DNA from: Chloroflexi bacterium UBA5189
GTDB lineage: Bacteria > Chloroflexota > Limnocylindria > Limnocylindrales > CSP1-4
Reading direction: 5' to 3'
Assembly: GCA_002413045.1 (NCBI GenBank)
Contig: DHWF01000051.1
Location: 97,950-161,949 of the forward strand
Length of the DNA: 64,000 bases
Below are positions 32,925 to 40,654 of this stretch, one piece after another (the first letter of the stretch is position 1; each line of letters opens with the position of its first letter). The translations under genes and the position numbers were made by a program. Under the pieces are notes generated by a model. It did not search any database and had not been told where the DNA came from. It was given only the letters and a program-made list of their open reading frames with translations.

Positions 32925-33596
32925 TCATGCCGAGAGGTCCTTGTCCTCCATCTCCCAGGCGTGGTCGAGCGTGTGGAAGGCCGAGTGCCGGATGAGGAAC
33001 GGCAGGGTCCACGAGCGCATCTTCTTCGCGACCTTGCCGGCGTTGTAGTCGCGGATTGCCTTGACGTAGGTCTCGCGGTGCTGTCGGAGTTCGTCAAGCG
33101 TGAGCGCCGGGTCGTCCTCGAGCAGCACGCCGACCTGCTTCGCAAAGTCAAGGCGCTCGACGCGGAGCACATGGCGGATGATGTGATCGCGGTCGCGCCC
33201 GCCACCGCGCGGGCCGGCCCGCATTTCAGGAGTCACTCGCGCAGCCACCGCATCGAAGTAGGCCCAGGCCGCCTTCAGAAGCTTGATCCGACGCTCGAGG
33301 TCTTCCGCCTCGAGCTGACTGTGCTCGGTCGAGGAGGGCGAGAACGAGATGCCCCAGAAGTCCGTCGAGCCCGTGCCGACGCGGTTCTCCACGATCTCCA
33401 GCGGGCCCGCGGCGTCGAACTCACTGGCCAACCCGGCGAGCTGCGCGATGGGCCGGTAGCGCGGTCGATACGCCTCGAGCGTCGTCAGGGCGACCTCGGC
33501 GCTCTTCGCCCCGCGGTTCCAGCCAGGCCAGTCGAGGCTGAACGCAACGGATCGTTTGTCCCTGGTCCCGTGCTCGACGACCGTGCGAACAGGCAT
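32925..33596 (-). CDS. Hypothetical protein with DinB-like tail
   Basis: A 223-residue cytoplasmic protein. It starts with SVAFSLDWPGWNRGAKSAEVAL and ends with LIRHSAFHTLDHAWEMEDKDL; the last block resembles the final helix of DinB-type four-helix proteins, where His residues bind metal. A second helix (RDHIIRHVLRVERLDFAK, near 140) is compatible with that. I have no firm family assignment. A TACGCT box lies 6 bases before ATG 33596. Confidence 0.6.
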   Translation of the reverse strand: MPVRTVVEHGTRDKRSVAFSLDWPGWNRGAKSAEVALTTLEAYRPRYRPIAQLAGLASEFDAAGPLEIVENRVGTGSTDFWGISFSPSSTEHSQLEAEDLERRIKLLKAAWAYFDAVAARVTPEMRAGPRGGGRDRDHIIRHVLRVERLDFAKQVGVLLEDDPALTLDELRQHRETYVKAIRDYNAGKVAKKMRSWTLPFLIRHSAFHTLDHAWEMEDKDLSA

Positions 33597-33602
33597 GTCG
33601 CG

Positions 33603-33608
33603 AGCGTA
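33603..33608 (-). promoter_or_regulatory. Leaderless-type -10 box for the gene at 33596
   Basis: Minus-strand TACGCT sits 6 bases before ATG 33596, in the 12-base gap behind the VOC stop codon, so the gene can be read separately from its neighbour. Confidence 0.5.
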
Positions 33609-34103
33609 CTACCGGGCGGCGACGGCCTCGCCCGCGTAGGCGCGCTCGAGCTGGGCGATGTCGAGCTTGTGCATGCCGAGCATCGCCTGCATCGCGCGCT
33701 CGGCCGCGGCTCGGTCCGGGCTTACGAGCATCTCGGTCAGGCGCCGCGGCACGACCTGCCACGACAGCCCGAACCGATCCTTGAGCCAGCCGCAAACACC
33801 CGGCTCGCCGCCGCTGTCGGACAGGGCGCTCCAGTACCGATCGACCTCGGCCTGGTCCTCGCAATCGATGGAGAGCGAGATGGCCTCGGTGAATTTGAAG
33901 TCCGGCCCGCCGTTGAGGCCGATATAGGAACGACCCGCGAGCGTGAACTCGACCGTGATCACCGAGTCCTTCGGCCCGCTCGGGGTATCGGCCGGCGATC
34001 GATCCACCGACACGATCCGGCTGTTCGGGATCAGCGACGTGTACAGCCGCGCGGCCTCCTCGGCCGTGCCGTCGAACCACAGACAGGGCGAGATCTTGTC
34101 CAT
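33609..34103 (-). CDS. VOC/PhnB-like (3-demethylubiquinone methyltransferase-fold) protein
   Basis: A 164-residue protein of the PhnB/3-dmu-9_3-mt subgroup of VOC proteins. Marks are KISPCLWFDGTAEEAARLYTS at residues 3-23, ITVEFTLAGRSYIGLNGGPDF near 50-70, and the family signature CGWLKDRFGLSWQVVP near 105-120. ATG 34103 has AGGAGG six bases before it, so the upstream ATG is rejected. The function is unknown; despite family naming these are not methyltransferases. Confidence 0.87.
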   Translation of the reverse strand: MDKISPCLWFDGTAEEAARLYTSLIPNSRIVSVDRSPADTPSGPKDSVITVEFTLAGRSYIGLNGGPDFKFTEAISLSIDCEDQAEVDRYWSALSDSGGEPGVCGWLKDRFGLSWQVVPRRLTEMLVSPDRAAAERAMQAMLGMHKLDIAQLERAYAGEAVAAR

Positions 34104-34181
34104 CGTGGACCTCCTGCGTTGTGCTGCCTCCACCCTACCCCGCCGGGTTGCCTTCTGGCTTGCAGCGGCGTTACAGGTGGA

Positions 34182-34904
34182 TCAGTCGCTGCCGCGGACC
34201 TCGTAGGTGGCGAGGCGATAGGACGCGATCGCGAGCGCGGCGACCAGCGCGATCGCGGCGTACGGCACCGCGGCGTTGCCGACGACCGAGTCGATGACGC
34301 TCGGCGACACGAGGTGGACGATGCCGCGCACGTACTCGCGGACGCTGAAGACCTGGGTGCCGGGCAGCAGGCCGGCGAGCAGGCCCTCCCAGATCAACGC
34401 GTAGCCGAGCCCGAGCAGGAGCCCGCGGCTGGTGAGGATGCTCAGGGCCGCGAAGATCGAGGCGTACAGGTATGAGCCAGCGAAGACCCCGATGCCGAGC
34501 GAGACCGTGATCCCGACGACGTCGGCGCCGGGTTCGGCAAGCAGGATGGCCGTCACGATCGTCGATGGCACGGTGAGCGCCGCCGTCAGCGTGCCGGCCA
34601 CGGCGACCTTGGCGAGGACGATCGTCGTGCGGCTGATCGGCTTGGTGAGCAGGTGGACCGCGCTGCCGTCCTCCAGCTCCGAGCCGAGCGCGGCGGTCCC
34701 GAACACGAGCGCCACGAGCGGAAGGATGATCCGAACGACGAGGCCGTCCAGCGTCGGGCCGACCTCGGCGATCCCGTCCGAGTTCGCCCGCACCAGCAGC
34801 CCGACGAGGATCGGGACTCCGGCCAGCAGCAGCATGAGGACGGTCCGTCGCCGGCCGACGAGCGCTCGCAGCGTGACCCGCGCGACCTCGGGGAAGATCG
34901 TCAT
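34182..34904 (-). CDS. ABC-2-type transporter permease
   Basis: A 240-residue permease with about six membrane helices (residues 24-40, 55-75, 98-118, 135-160, 168-188 and 212-230). It is of the ABC-2 type, with no solute-binding protein nearby, so an exporter or membrane-integrity system is likely. Its start overlaps the end of the ATPase gene before it by four bases (ATGA). It is the fourth gene of a tightly coupled ATPase-permease-ATPase-permease cassette; the substrate is unknown. Confidence 0.82.
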   Translation of the reverse strand: MTIFPEVARVTLRALVGRRRTVLMLLLAGVPILVGLLVRANSDGIAEVGPTLDGLVVRIILPLVALVFGTAALGSELEDGSAVHLLTKPISRTTIVLAKVAVAGTLTAALTVPSTIVTAILLAEPGADVVGITVSLGIGVFAGSYLYASIFAALSILTSRGLLLGLGYALIWEGLLAGLLPGTQVFSVREYVRGIVHLVSPSVIDSVVGNAAVPYAAIALVAALAIASYRLATYEVRGSD

Positions 34905-35836
34905 CGGCGGCTCGTCAGGTACGCGAAGACGCTCTCGAGGGAATCGTCGGTCGGGGCGACCTCATAGAGCGTCACCGCAGCGTCGCGGGCGACCCGGGCG
35001 ACGATCCGGGTGAAGCCGCTGAACTCGGCGACGCGCACGTTCAGGCGGCCGTCCTGGAGCTCGGCGCCGAAGACGGCCGGCTCGGCCAGGAACGCGGCAG
35101 CCAGGCGCCGGTTGTCCGACGACCGGACGACGAACGTGTGCGGTCGATCGGTCATGAGCCGGCGAATCTGGCGGTAGTCGCCCGCGGCGGCGAGGCGGCC
35201 GGCGTTGATGACGAGCACCTGCTCGGCCAGCCGCTCGACCTCTTCGAGGATGTGCGAGGAGAACAGGATCGCCCGACCCTGGGCGGCCATCGACCGCAGC
35301 AGCTCGATCATGTGCAGGCGCTGGCGCGGGTCCATGCCGTTGAACGGCTCGTCGAGCAGCAGGATCGTCGGATCGTGGACGAGGGCGCCGGCGATCTTGA
35401 CCCGCTGGCGCATCCCCTTCGAATAGGTGCCGATCGCGCGCCCGGCGGCGGGCTCGAGATCCACCGTCGCGATCGCGCGCGCGGCTGCGGCTGCGGGATC
35501 CGGGAGCCGCTGGAGCTTCGCGCACATCTCCACGAACTCGCGACCGGTGAGGAAGTCGTACACGGCCTCCCGCTCCGGCACGAGCCCCACGAACCGATAC
35601 ACGGCGGGATTGCGCCACGCCGGCTGGCCGCCGAGCAGCACCCGGCCCGCGGATGGCCGCAGCAGCCCGGCCAGCATGTGCAGGATCGTCGTCTTGCCGG
35701 CGCCGTTTGGGCCGAGCAGGCTCGTGATCCCCGCGCCGACGCTGAACGAAACGTCGTTGACCGCCACCACGTTGCCGTACCAGCGCGACGCGCGCTCGAG
35801 CACGATGGCCGCCGGGGGTCCTGCGGGCGCCGTCAT
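34901..35836 (-). CDS. ABC transporter ATP-binding protein (second ATPase)
   Basis: A 311-residue ATPase. Walker A is LLGPNGAGKTTILHML near residues 37-52, the signature YSKGMRQRVKIAGAL near 140-154, and Walker B ILLLDEPFNGMDPRQR near 158-173. The C-terminal ~80 residues form an extra domain common in ABC-2 export ATPases. The ATG overlaps the stop of the permease before it by four bases, and its own end overlaps the permease at 34904. It presumably pairs with that permease. Confidence 0.9.
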   Translation of the reverse strand: MTAPAGPPAAIVLERASRWYGNVVAVNDVSFSVGAGITSLLGPNGAGKTTILHMLAGLLRPSAGRVLLGGQPAWRNPAVYRFVGLVPEREAVYDFLTGREFVEMCAKLQRLPDPAAAAARAIATVDLEPAAGRAIGTYSKGMRQRVKIAGALVHDPTILLLDEPFNGMDPRQRLHMIELLRSMAAQGRAILFSSHILEEVERLAEQVLVINAGRLAAAGDYRQIRRLMTDRPHTFVVRSSDNRRLAAAFLAEPAVFGAELQDGRLNVRVAEFSGFTRIVARVARDAAVTLYEVAPTDDSLESVFAYLTSRR

Positions 35837-36777
35837 GCGGTGAGGCCCTTGAACCGGCGGATCGTGATCGCGATCGATCCGGCGATGCCGCCCGCGGCGG
35901 TCACGAGGAACGCGATGTCCGGAACCGCATCGAGGTAGCCCTGGAACTGCCCGATCCGTGGCGTGTCGAAGAGGAACGCGTTGGTGCCGTCGAGGACCGA
36001 CGTGGGGCTGAGGAGGACGAGCCAGCGCCCGACGTCGGCCGATCCGAGACCGACCACGATGCCCGCGACGATGCTCGGAATGATGAACAGCGCGATGATC
36101 CCGGCCACGGCGTAGGCGCGGCGCGGCGTGAACGCCGAGACCGCCATCGAGAGGCCGCCAAGGAGCCCGGCCGTCAAGGCGGCCTGCGCGATCGCGGCGG
36201 CCATCGGATGCAGGTTGTCGATCATCCCCTGCAGGACGTCCGTGGCGAGCAACGCCTGGCCCACGAACAGCAGGACCTGGGGCAGCATCTGCAGGATGAA
36301 GATCGCGACGGCGAAGCCGGCCATCCGGGCCAGCACGTAGTCCTCACGCCGCAGCGCCCGCGAGAAGTACAGGCTCAGCAGCGAGTGCCGCTGGTCGCGG
36401 CCGAACAGGTCCGGCGCCTGGGCTGCGCAGAACAGGACCACGAAGATCCCGATCGTGCTGGCGTACGTGTCGAAGCGGACCGGCAGCTGGCCCTCGAAGC
36501 CCTGGCCGCCGGGGATCTGGCGGATCAGCGCCTGTGCGGCCACGATGGCAAGCGCCGGGATGCACACGAGGACTCCGAGCGTGATCGGCGCGATCTTGGC
36601 CCTCCCACCGCGACCGATGCCGAACGACGACCGGAGCGAGTGGCTGAACAGCGACCGGATCGCATGCGCGCGCCCGAGCCGCGGGCCCTCGTACTTGCGG
36701 TAGCCGATGTCGTAGATCGAGCCGGTCTCGGCCGCGGGTGTGGCGGCGATCACAGGAACCGTCGCGTCGGCGGTCAT
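35833..36777 (-). CDS. ABC-2-type transporter permease with long N-terminal tail
   Basis: A 314-residue permease. Residues 1-60 are cytoplasmic and include SIYDIGYRKYEGPRLGR, a motif seen at the start of many ABC permease subunits of this group. Six membrane helices follow from about residue 65 (ITLGVLVCIPALAIVAAQAL) to the end. It is coupled by four-base overlaps to the ATPases on both sides. The substrate is unknown. Confidence 0.85.
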   Translation of the reverse strand: MTADATVPVIAATPAAETGSIYDIGYRKYEGPRLGRAHAIRSLFSHSLRSSFGIGRGGRAKIAPITLGVLVCIPALAIVAAQALIRQIPGGQGFEGQLPVRFDTYASTIGIFVVLFCAAQAPDLFGRDQRHSLLSLYFSRALRREDYVLARMAGFAVAIFILQMLPQVLLFVGQALLATDVLQGMIDNLHPMAAAIAQAALTAGLLGGLSMAVSAFTPRRAYAVAGIIALFIIPSIVAGIVVGLGSADVGRWLVLLSPTSVLDGTNAFLFDTPRIGQFQGYLDAVPDIAFLVTAAGGIAGSIAITIRRFKGLTA

Positions 36778-37766
36778 GCAGGAGGACCCGCGGCCGGGTT
36801 GCCGCCCGGGATTGCGGCCGCTCCCGGCCCCGCCACGGCGATCGGCACCGCGGCGCCCGAGCCCGCCGGTGCGTCGCGGAACAGGTCCTCCAGTCGGTGC
36901 CGGCGCCGTTCGATCCGGAGCAGCGGCAGGCCAAGGTCCGCGACCGCGTCGCGCACGATGTCGTACGTCGCCTCACCGGCGAGCGCGACCAGCACGGCCC
37001 GGCCATCGAGCGCAACGGACAGCCCTTGCCGCGCGAGGCGTTCCGCGAGACGCGGCGTGTCCTCGTCCACCTCGACCGCGAGCGTCCCGGTGTCTTCCGT
37101 GAAGTCGCCGAGCGGCGCCGATCGGAGCAGCTGGCCGCCCTCGATCGCGACGAGATATGTGCACACCCGCTCGATCTCGTTGAGCAGGTGCGAGGCGACG
37201 ATCACGGCCATCCCGAATTCCGTGCCGGTTCGATGGACCAGCTCCAGCATCTCGTCCCGGCCGGCCGGATCGAGCCCGTTCGTCGGCTCGTCGAGCAGGA
37301 GCAGGCGCGGGTCGTGCACGAGTGCCTGGGCAAGCTTTACGCGCTGCTTCATGCCCGTCGAGTAGCCGCCGATCGCGCGGTAGCGCTCCTCGTACAGCCC
37401 CACGTGCCGGAGGACCTCGGCGGTGCGCTCCCGCGCGGCGATCCAGGGCAGGCCGGACATGAGCGCCAGGTGCGCGACCCAATCGGTCGCGGTGGTGTCC
37501 GGCGGCAGGCAGTCGTGCTCCGGCATGTAGCCGACGAACTGGCGGATATCGGTCCCGCGCGTTCGAACGTCGAGGTCGAACACGGTCGCCGAGCCGGACG
37601 TCGGCTCGATGAGCCCGAGCAGGATCTTCAGCAGGGTCGACTTGCCCGCCCCATTCGAGCCGACCAGCCCGACGATCCCTGGCTCGATGTCCACCGTCAG
37701 CGAATCGAGCGCCGTCACGGACGTCCCGTATCGCTTGGTCAGTGCGCGGATCTCGATCAGGGGCAC
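36774..37766 (-). CDS. ABC transporter ATP-binding protein (first ATPase)
   Basis: A 330-residue ATPase with Walker A GLVGSNGAGKSTLLK near residues 35-49, signature YSTGMKQRVKLAQAL near 137-151, Walker B LLLLDEPTNGLDPAGR near 155-170, and the switch His in VIVASHLLNE. The longer open frame runs upstream to 38390 and overlaps another gene, but GTG 37766 begins the family motif (LIEIRALTKRYG) and has a TACGCT box 6 bases upstream. It leads the four-gene cassette. The C-terminal tail is Gly/Ala/Pro-rich. Confidence 0.88.
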   Translation of the reverse strand: MPLIEIRALTKRYGTSVTALDSLTVDIEPGIVGLVGSNGAGKSTLLKILLGLIEPTSGSATVFDLDVRTRGTDIRQFVGYMPEHDCLPPDTTATDWVAHLALMSGLPWIAARERTAEVLRHVGLYEERYRAIGGYSTGMKQRVKLAQALVHDPRLLLLDEPTNGLDPAGRDEMLELVHRTGTEFGMAVIVASHLLNEIERVCTYLVAIEGGQLLRSAPLGDFTEDTGTLAVEVDEDTPRLAERLARQGLSVALDGRAVLVALAGEATYDIVRDAVADLGLPLLRIERRRHRLEDLFRDAPAGSGAAVPIAVAGPGAAAIPGGNPAAGPPA

Positions 37767-38413
37767 CGCGACAGCGTAGCCGCCGCAACTTTGGCGCCCG
37801 GGCGGGGCTCGACATCCAGGGCGTTGGCCGGGGTGCTCAGCGCCTCCGACGAGTCGTCGTCGGAGGCGCCCACTCCGGCGGCCGCAAGCACGAGCACGAT
37901 CCCGACCAGGATCGACGCGACCGCGGCGACGGCGACGACCACCTGCGCGATGACCTTGGCCGCGACGGGATGGTGTGCTGCCAGCGCCTCGTAGCGGAGA
38001 CCCGTCACGAACGCGAGGATCGCCCCGACGAGCACGACCGACGTCGACTGGTGATAGGCGCCGAGCACGACCCCGATGACGACGGCGACCACGAGCGGCA
38101 TGCCGTAATGGACCTCGAACGGCGCGGGCTGCGTGTCCGCCGCGGGGATCGGCGGTATCGGGCTTGGCTGTGGCGCCGCGGTTGTCGGTCCGGGCTCGGC
38201 CGGTCGGCCCCAGACCGGCGTCGATGACAGCTGGCGGAACATGTACAGCCCGGTCCCGGGCAGGCCGACGGTCTGCCGGACGCCACGCTTGCCGAAGGTC
38301 ATCTTGGAGCCGCGCGGACCGACGCTCAGCGATGGCCCGGACTTCGAGAAGTTGATCGTCAGACCGGGCGCCACCTTGACCCGGCGCCACAGGCGCATGT
38401 GCCAGCCGGCCAT
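37757..38413 (-). CDS. DUF4236-domain membrane protein
   Basis: A 218-residue protein. Residues 6-60 are a DUF4236 domain (WRRVKVAPGLTINFSKSGPS, later RQTVGLPGTGLYMF), a domain of unknown function rich in Gly and Ser. A Pro-rich linker follows, then membrane helices near 110-128, 130-148 and 160-185, and a polar tail. It may start at ATG 38413 or ATG 38398; neither has a good ribosome-binding site. The gene overlaps the start of the ABC cassette by ten bases, so co-regulation is possible. Confidence 0.72.
   Translation of the reverse strand: MAGWHMRLWRRVKVAPGLTINFSKSGPSLSVGPRGSKMTFGKRGVRQTVGLPGTGLYMFRQLSSTPVWGRPAEPGPTTAAPQPSPIPPIPAADTQPAPFEVHYGMPLVVAVVIGVVLGAYHQSTSVVLVGAILAFVTGLRYEALAAHHPVAAKVIAQVVVAVAAVASILVGIVLVLAAAGVGASDDDSSEALSTPANALDVEPRPGAKVAAATLSRCP
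37773..37778 (-). promoter_or_regulatory. Leaderless-type -10 box of the ABC operon
   Basis: Minus-strand TACGCT stands 6 bases before GTG 37766 and lies inside the last codons of the DUF4236 gene, so the ABC operon could start from within its neighbour. Confidence 0.5.
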
Positions 38414-38423
38414 CAAGCAGCGG

Positions 38424-38654
38424 TCATGGCAGCTGCCAGAACTCGCCGGTGAGGCCGAGTCCATCGAGGATCGCCTGGTTCTGGTCGCGGGTGCGCGGCT
38501 GCCAGTCCGTCATGGAGGCGCCGCCACGCGGCCGAGAGCTCGGCGCTCCCCTGTCCCAGCGTCTGGGCGACCTCGGCGAGGGTTGGCGCCCGACCGAGCT
38601 CCACGAATCGGCGGTAGGTCGCGTTGCGAACGGCGAGGTCGGCTGGGTTGATCA
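38424..38654 (-). pseudogene. Deletion remnant of an alkylmercury-lyase-like gene
   Basis: From ATG 38654 about 50 codons encode an intact N-terminal winged-helix region (NATYRRFVELGRAPTLAEVA, later AAWRRLHD). The other frame then encodes a clean C-terminus of about 27 residues (DWQPRTRDQNQAILDGLGLT, then GEFWQLP and TGA at 38424-38426). I recall both ends as parts of one protein family with an alkylmercury-lyase-type HTH domain; the catalytic middle is missing. The junction is a frameshift near 38505. The result should not be functional. The intact parent is not in this window, so the assignment is from recognition of the two ends. Confidence 0.65.
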
Positions 38655-38734
38655 TCCGAACAGGGCGAATTGTCGTCGATTCCCGACCCCGTCCGTCGGT
38701 ATGATCGGCGCGCGGTGGGAGGTGGCTGCGCTCA

Positions 38735-39835
38735 ATGAAGATCGATGCGGCGCGAATCGCGCTCGTCACCGCCCTCCTGCTCGCGCTCCACTCCGGCGAG
38801 CCCACGGCGGCCCACGTCCTGTTCTTCGTCGTGCTCGGCGCGCTGCTCGCCGCTGCAACGCGCTGGCCGGTCGGCCTGGCGACGATCGTGGCGCTGTTCT
38901 TAGGAGCGGTGATCATCCGGCTTGCCGTATCGGATCGGACCGGCTCGGACGTCCTCACCGTCACGCGCGCCGCGATCGATCGGGTGCTCGCCGGCCTCGA
39001 CCCGTACGGCTTCGCATACCAGGCATCCTCGCCGCCCGGCGCCCCGTTCCCGTACGGGCCGCTCGCGATCCTCATGTACATGCCGTTCCACCACGCGGCG
39101 TTCGTCCTCGAGCTGGTTTCGTCCACGGTGGTCCTGGGCATCCTCGCATTCCAGGGCCGGCTGATCGGCCTGGCCGTGTACGCCGCTGCGCCGATCGTCG
39201 TCTCGATCTCGGTCGACGGCTCGAACGACACGACCCTCGGGCTCTTGATCCTCGCCGCGTTCATGGCTGCGAAGCGCTGGCCGATGCTGGCCGGGTTCAT
39301 CCTCGCCCTCGCGACCGGGTTCAAGCTGTCGGCACTGGCCTTCGTGCCGGGGTTCCTCGCCTGGGCGGGCTTGCGCGTATCGCTGGTATTCGCTGCCGGC
39401 ACGATCATCGCTTGGGCGCCGGTCCTCGCCAACTGGGGCGTCGCGAACTATCTCGACAGCGTGGACAAGGCCAACGTCATCCACGCCAACCGGACGACGT
39501 TCTCGCTCGGCGTCCTCATCAAGGGGCTGACCGGCGCCCGCCAGCCGATCATGGACGTGCTCAAGTACGTCTTCGGCGCGGTCATCGCCGTGGCCGGGCT
39601 CCGCTTCCGGAAGTCGTTGGACGGCGTGATCCTCGTCGGCGTCGCCGTCTACCTCGTGGTGCTGTACGGCGGCAACTGGGGCTCATACGCCTACTTCGGC
39701 GGCGTCGCCCCCATCGTCTGCTGGCGCCTCGACGACTGGCTCGGGTTCACGTCCGTCCCCCTGCTCGACCGGCTGCGCGCGCTCCGCGAGGCGTGGCGAA
39801 ACCGTAAGCGGGACGCGCCGGAGCCCATCGGCTGA
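38735..39835 (+). CDS. GT87/DUF2029-like polytopic membrane glycosyltransferase
   Basis: A 366-residue membrane protein with about nine or ten helices. A large periplasmic loop near residues 68-115 (GSDVLTVTRAAIDRVLAGLD, then PPGAPFPYGPLAILMYMPFH) has acidic residues placed as in C-type glycosyltransferases, which use polyprenyl-phosphate sugars. DUF2029/GT87 members include alpha-mannosyltransferases, but the sugar here is unknown. It is followed by a protease-like gene 11 bases downstream, probably in one transcript. Confidence 0.7.
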   Translation: MKIDAARIALVTALLLALHSGEPTAAHVLFFVVLGALLAAATRWPVGLATIVALFLGAVIIRLAVSDRTGSDVLTVTRAAIDRVLAGLDPYGFAYQASSPPGAPFPYGPLAILMYMPFHHAAFVLELVSSTVVLGILAFQGRLIGLAVYAAAPIVVSISVDGSNDTTLGLLILAAFMAAKRWPMLAGFILALATGFKLSALAFVPGFLAWAGLRVSLVFAAGTIIAWAPVLANWGVANYLDSVDKANVIHANRTTFSLGVLIKGLTGARQPIMDVLKYVFGAVIAVAGLRFRKSLDGVILVGVAVYLVVLYGGNWGSYAYFGGVAPIVCWRLDDWLGFTSVPLLDRLRALREAWRNRKRDAPEPIG

Positions 39836-39846
39836 CCACGTCACGC

Positions 39847-40644
39847 ATGGCATCGACCCGGGCCATCGTCTCGCGGCCGCGCCTCGTTCGGGCCACGACG
39901 GTCGTGCTTCTTGCGATCGTCCTCATGGTGGCCGGCGCCTGGGCCGTCGCCACCGTCATCGAACTCGCCCCGACCGCTCGGACCACGGCGCGCTTCGACC
40001 CGCCGGTGTGGGCCGGCCAGAACGTGCCTGGGGCGTGCTCGGGCGGCTTCTACGCCCGCCACGGCAAGACGATCGTGCTCACGATCGTCGCCCACTGCGC
40101 GGTGCCGGGCGCGACGCTGCGCGATGGTGATGGCAGGACGATCGGGGTCTTCGGACCCCGTGCGCAGCTCGCCGACTGCCCAGCTGGTCGGTTCTGCGCG
40201 CCGTCGGACTTCCTGACGCTCGAGCTCGCCGCCGACCGGATCCCGTGGGGCCACCTCAACCTGGTCGACTTGGGCGCTGGTGGCTACCGCACGTTCGCAA
40301 CGGGAACCCACGCCCTCTCGTGCGCCGAGATCGCGGTTGGCGACCGCGTCGAGGTCGACGGGCGCGAGCACTATCGGCAGGGCACGGTTATCGCGAGCGG
40401 GCCGTACGAGTTCACGACCGACACGATGTTCCCGTGCATGATCGTGGCCGACGTCGCGGTCGTGGTCGGCGACTCCGGCGGCGCGGTCCTGGTCAACGGC
40501 GCGCCCGCCGGGATCACCTCGCGGGACGTCGGCGGTCAACTGGGTTTCACGCCGCTCGCCGAGGGCCTCGACAACCTCGACCTGACGCTGTGCACGACCC
40601 CCGACTGCGACCTGACGCCGGCCAGCGCGATCCAGCCCGGCTAA
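39847..40644 (+). CDS. Exported S1-type serine protease homologue
   Basis: A 265-residue protein with one N-terminal membrane helix (residues 17-38, VVLLAIVLMVAGAWAVATV) and a chymotrypsin-like exported part. The triad can be read: His83 in VAHCA, Asp121 in SDFLTLEL, and Ser210 in GDSGGAVLVNG. Cys pairs (64, 84, 111, 117, 159, 197) suggest disulfides. It is most likely a membrane-anchored or secreted protease; no partner substrate is visible. The stop TAA at 40642 is also the beginning of the next gene's -10 box. Confidence 0.75.
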   Translation: MASTRAIVSRPRLVRATTVVLLAIVLMVAGAWAVATVIELAPTARTTARFDPPVWAGQNVPGACSGGFYARHGKTIVLTIVAHCAVPGATLRDGDGRTIGVFGPRAQLADCPAGRFCAPSDFLTLELAADRIPWGHLNLVDLGAGGYRTFATGTHALSCAEIAVGDRVEVDGREHYRQGTVIASGPYEFTTDTMFPCMIVADVAVVVGDSGGAVLVNGAPAGITSRDVGGQLGFTPLAEGLDNLDLTLCTTPDCDLTPASAIQPG

Positions 40645-40647
40645 CCT
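40642..40647 (+). promoter_or_regulatory. Leaderless-type -10 box of the amine oxidase
   Basis: TAACCT begins with the stop codon of the protease gene and ends 7 bases before ATG 40655. Confidence 0.5.
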
Positions 40648-40654
40648 GAGCCGG

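Noticed and set aside
38413..39432. Long minus-strand open frame opposite the GT87-like gene
   Set aside because: Above 38654 it is a low-complexity shadow of the plus-strand membrane protein; only the first 50 codons from 38654 look like a real protein start.
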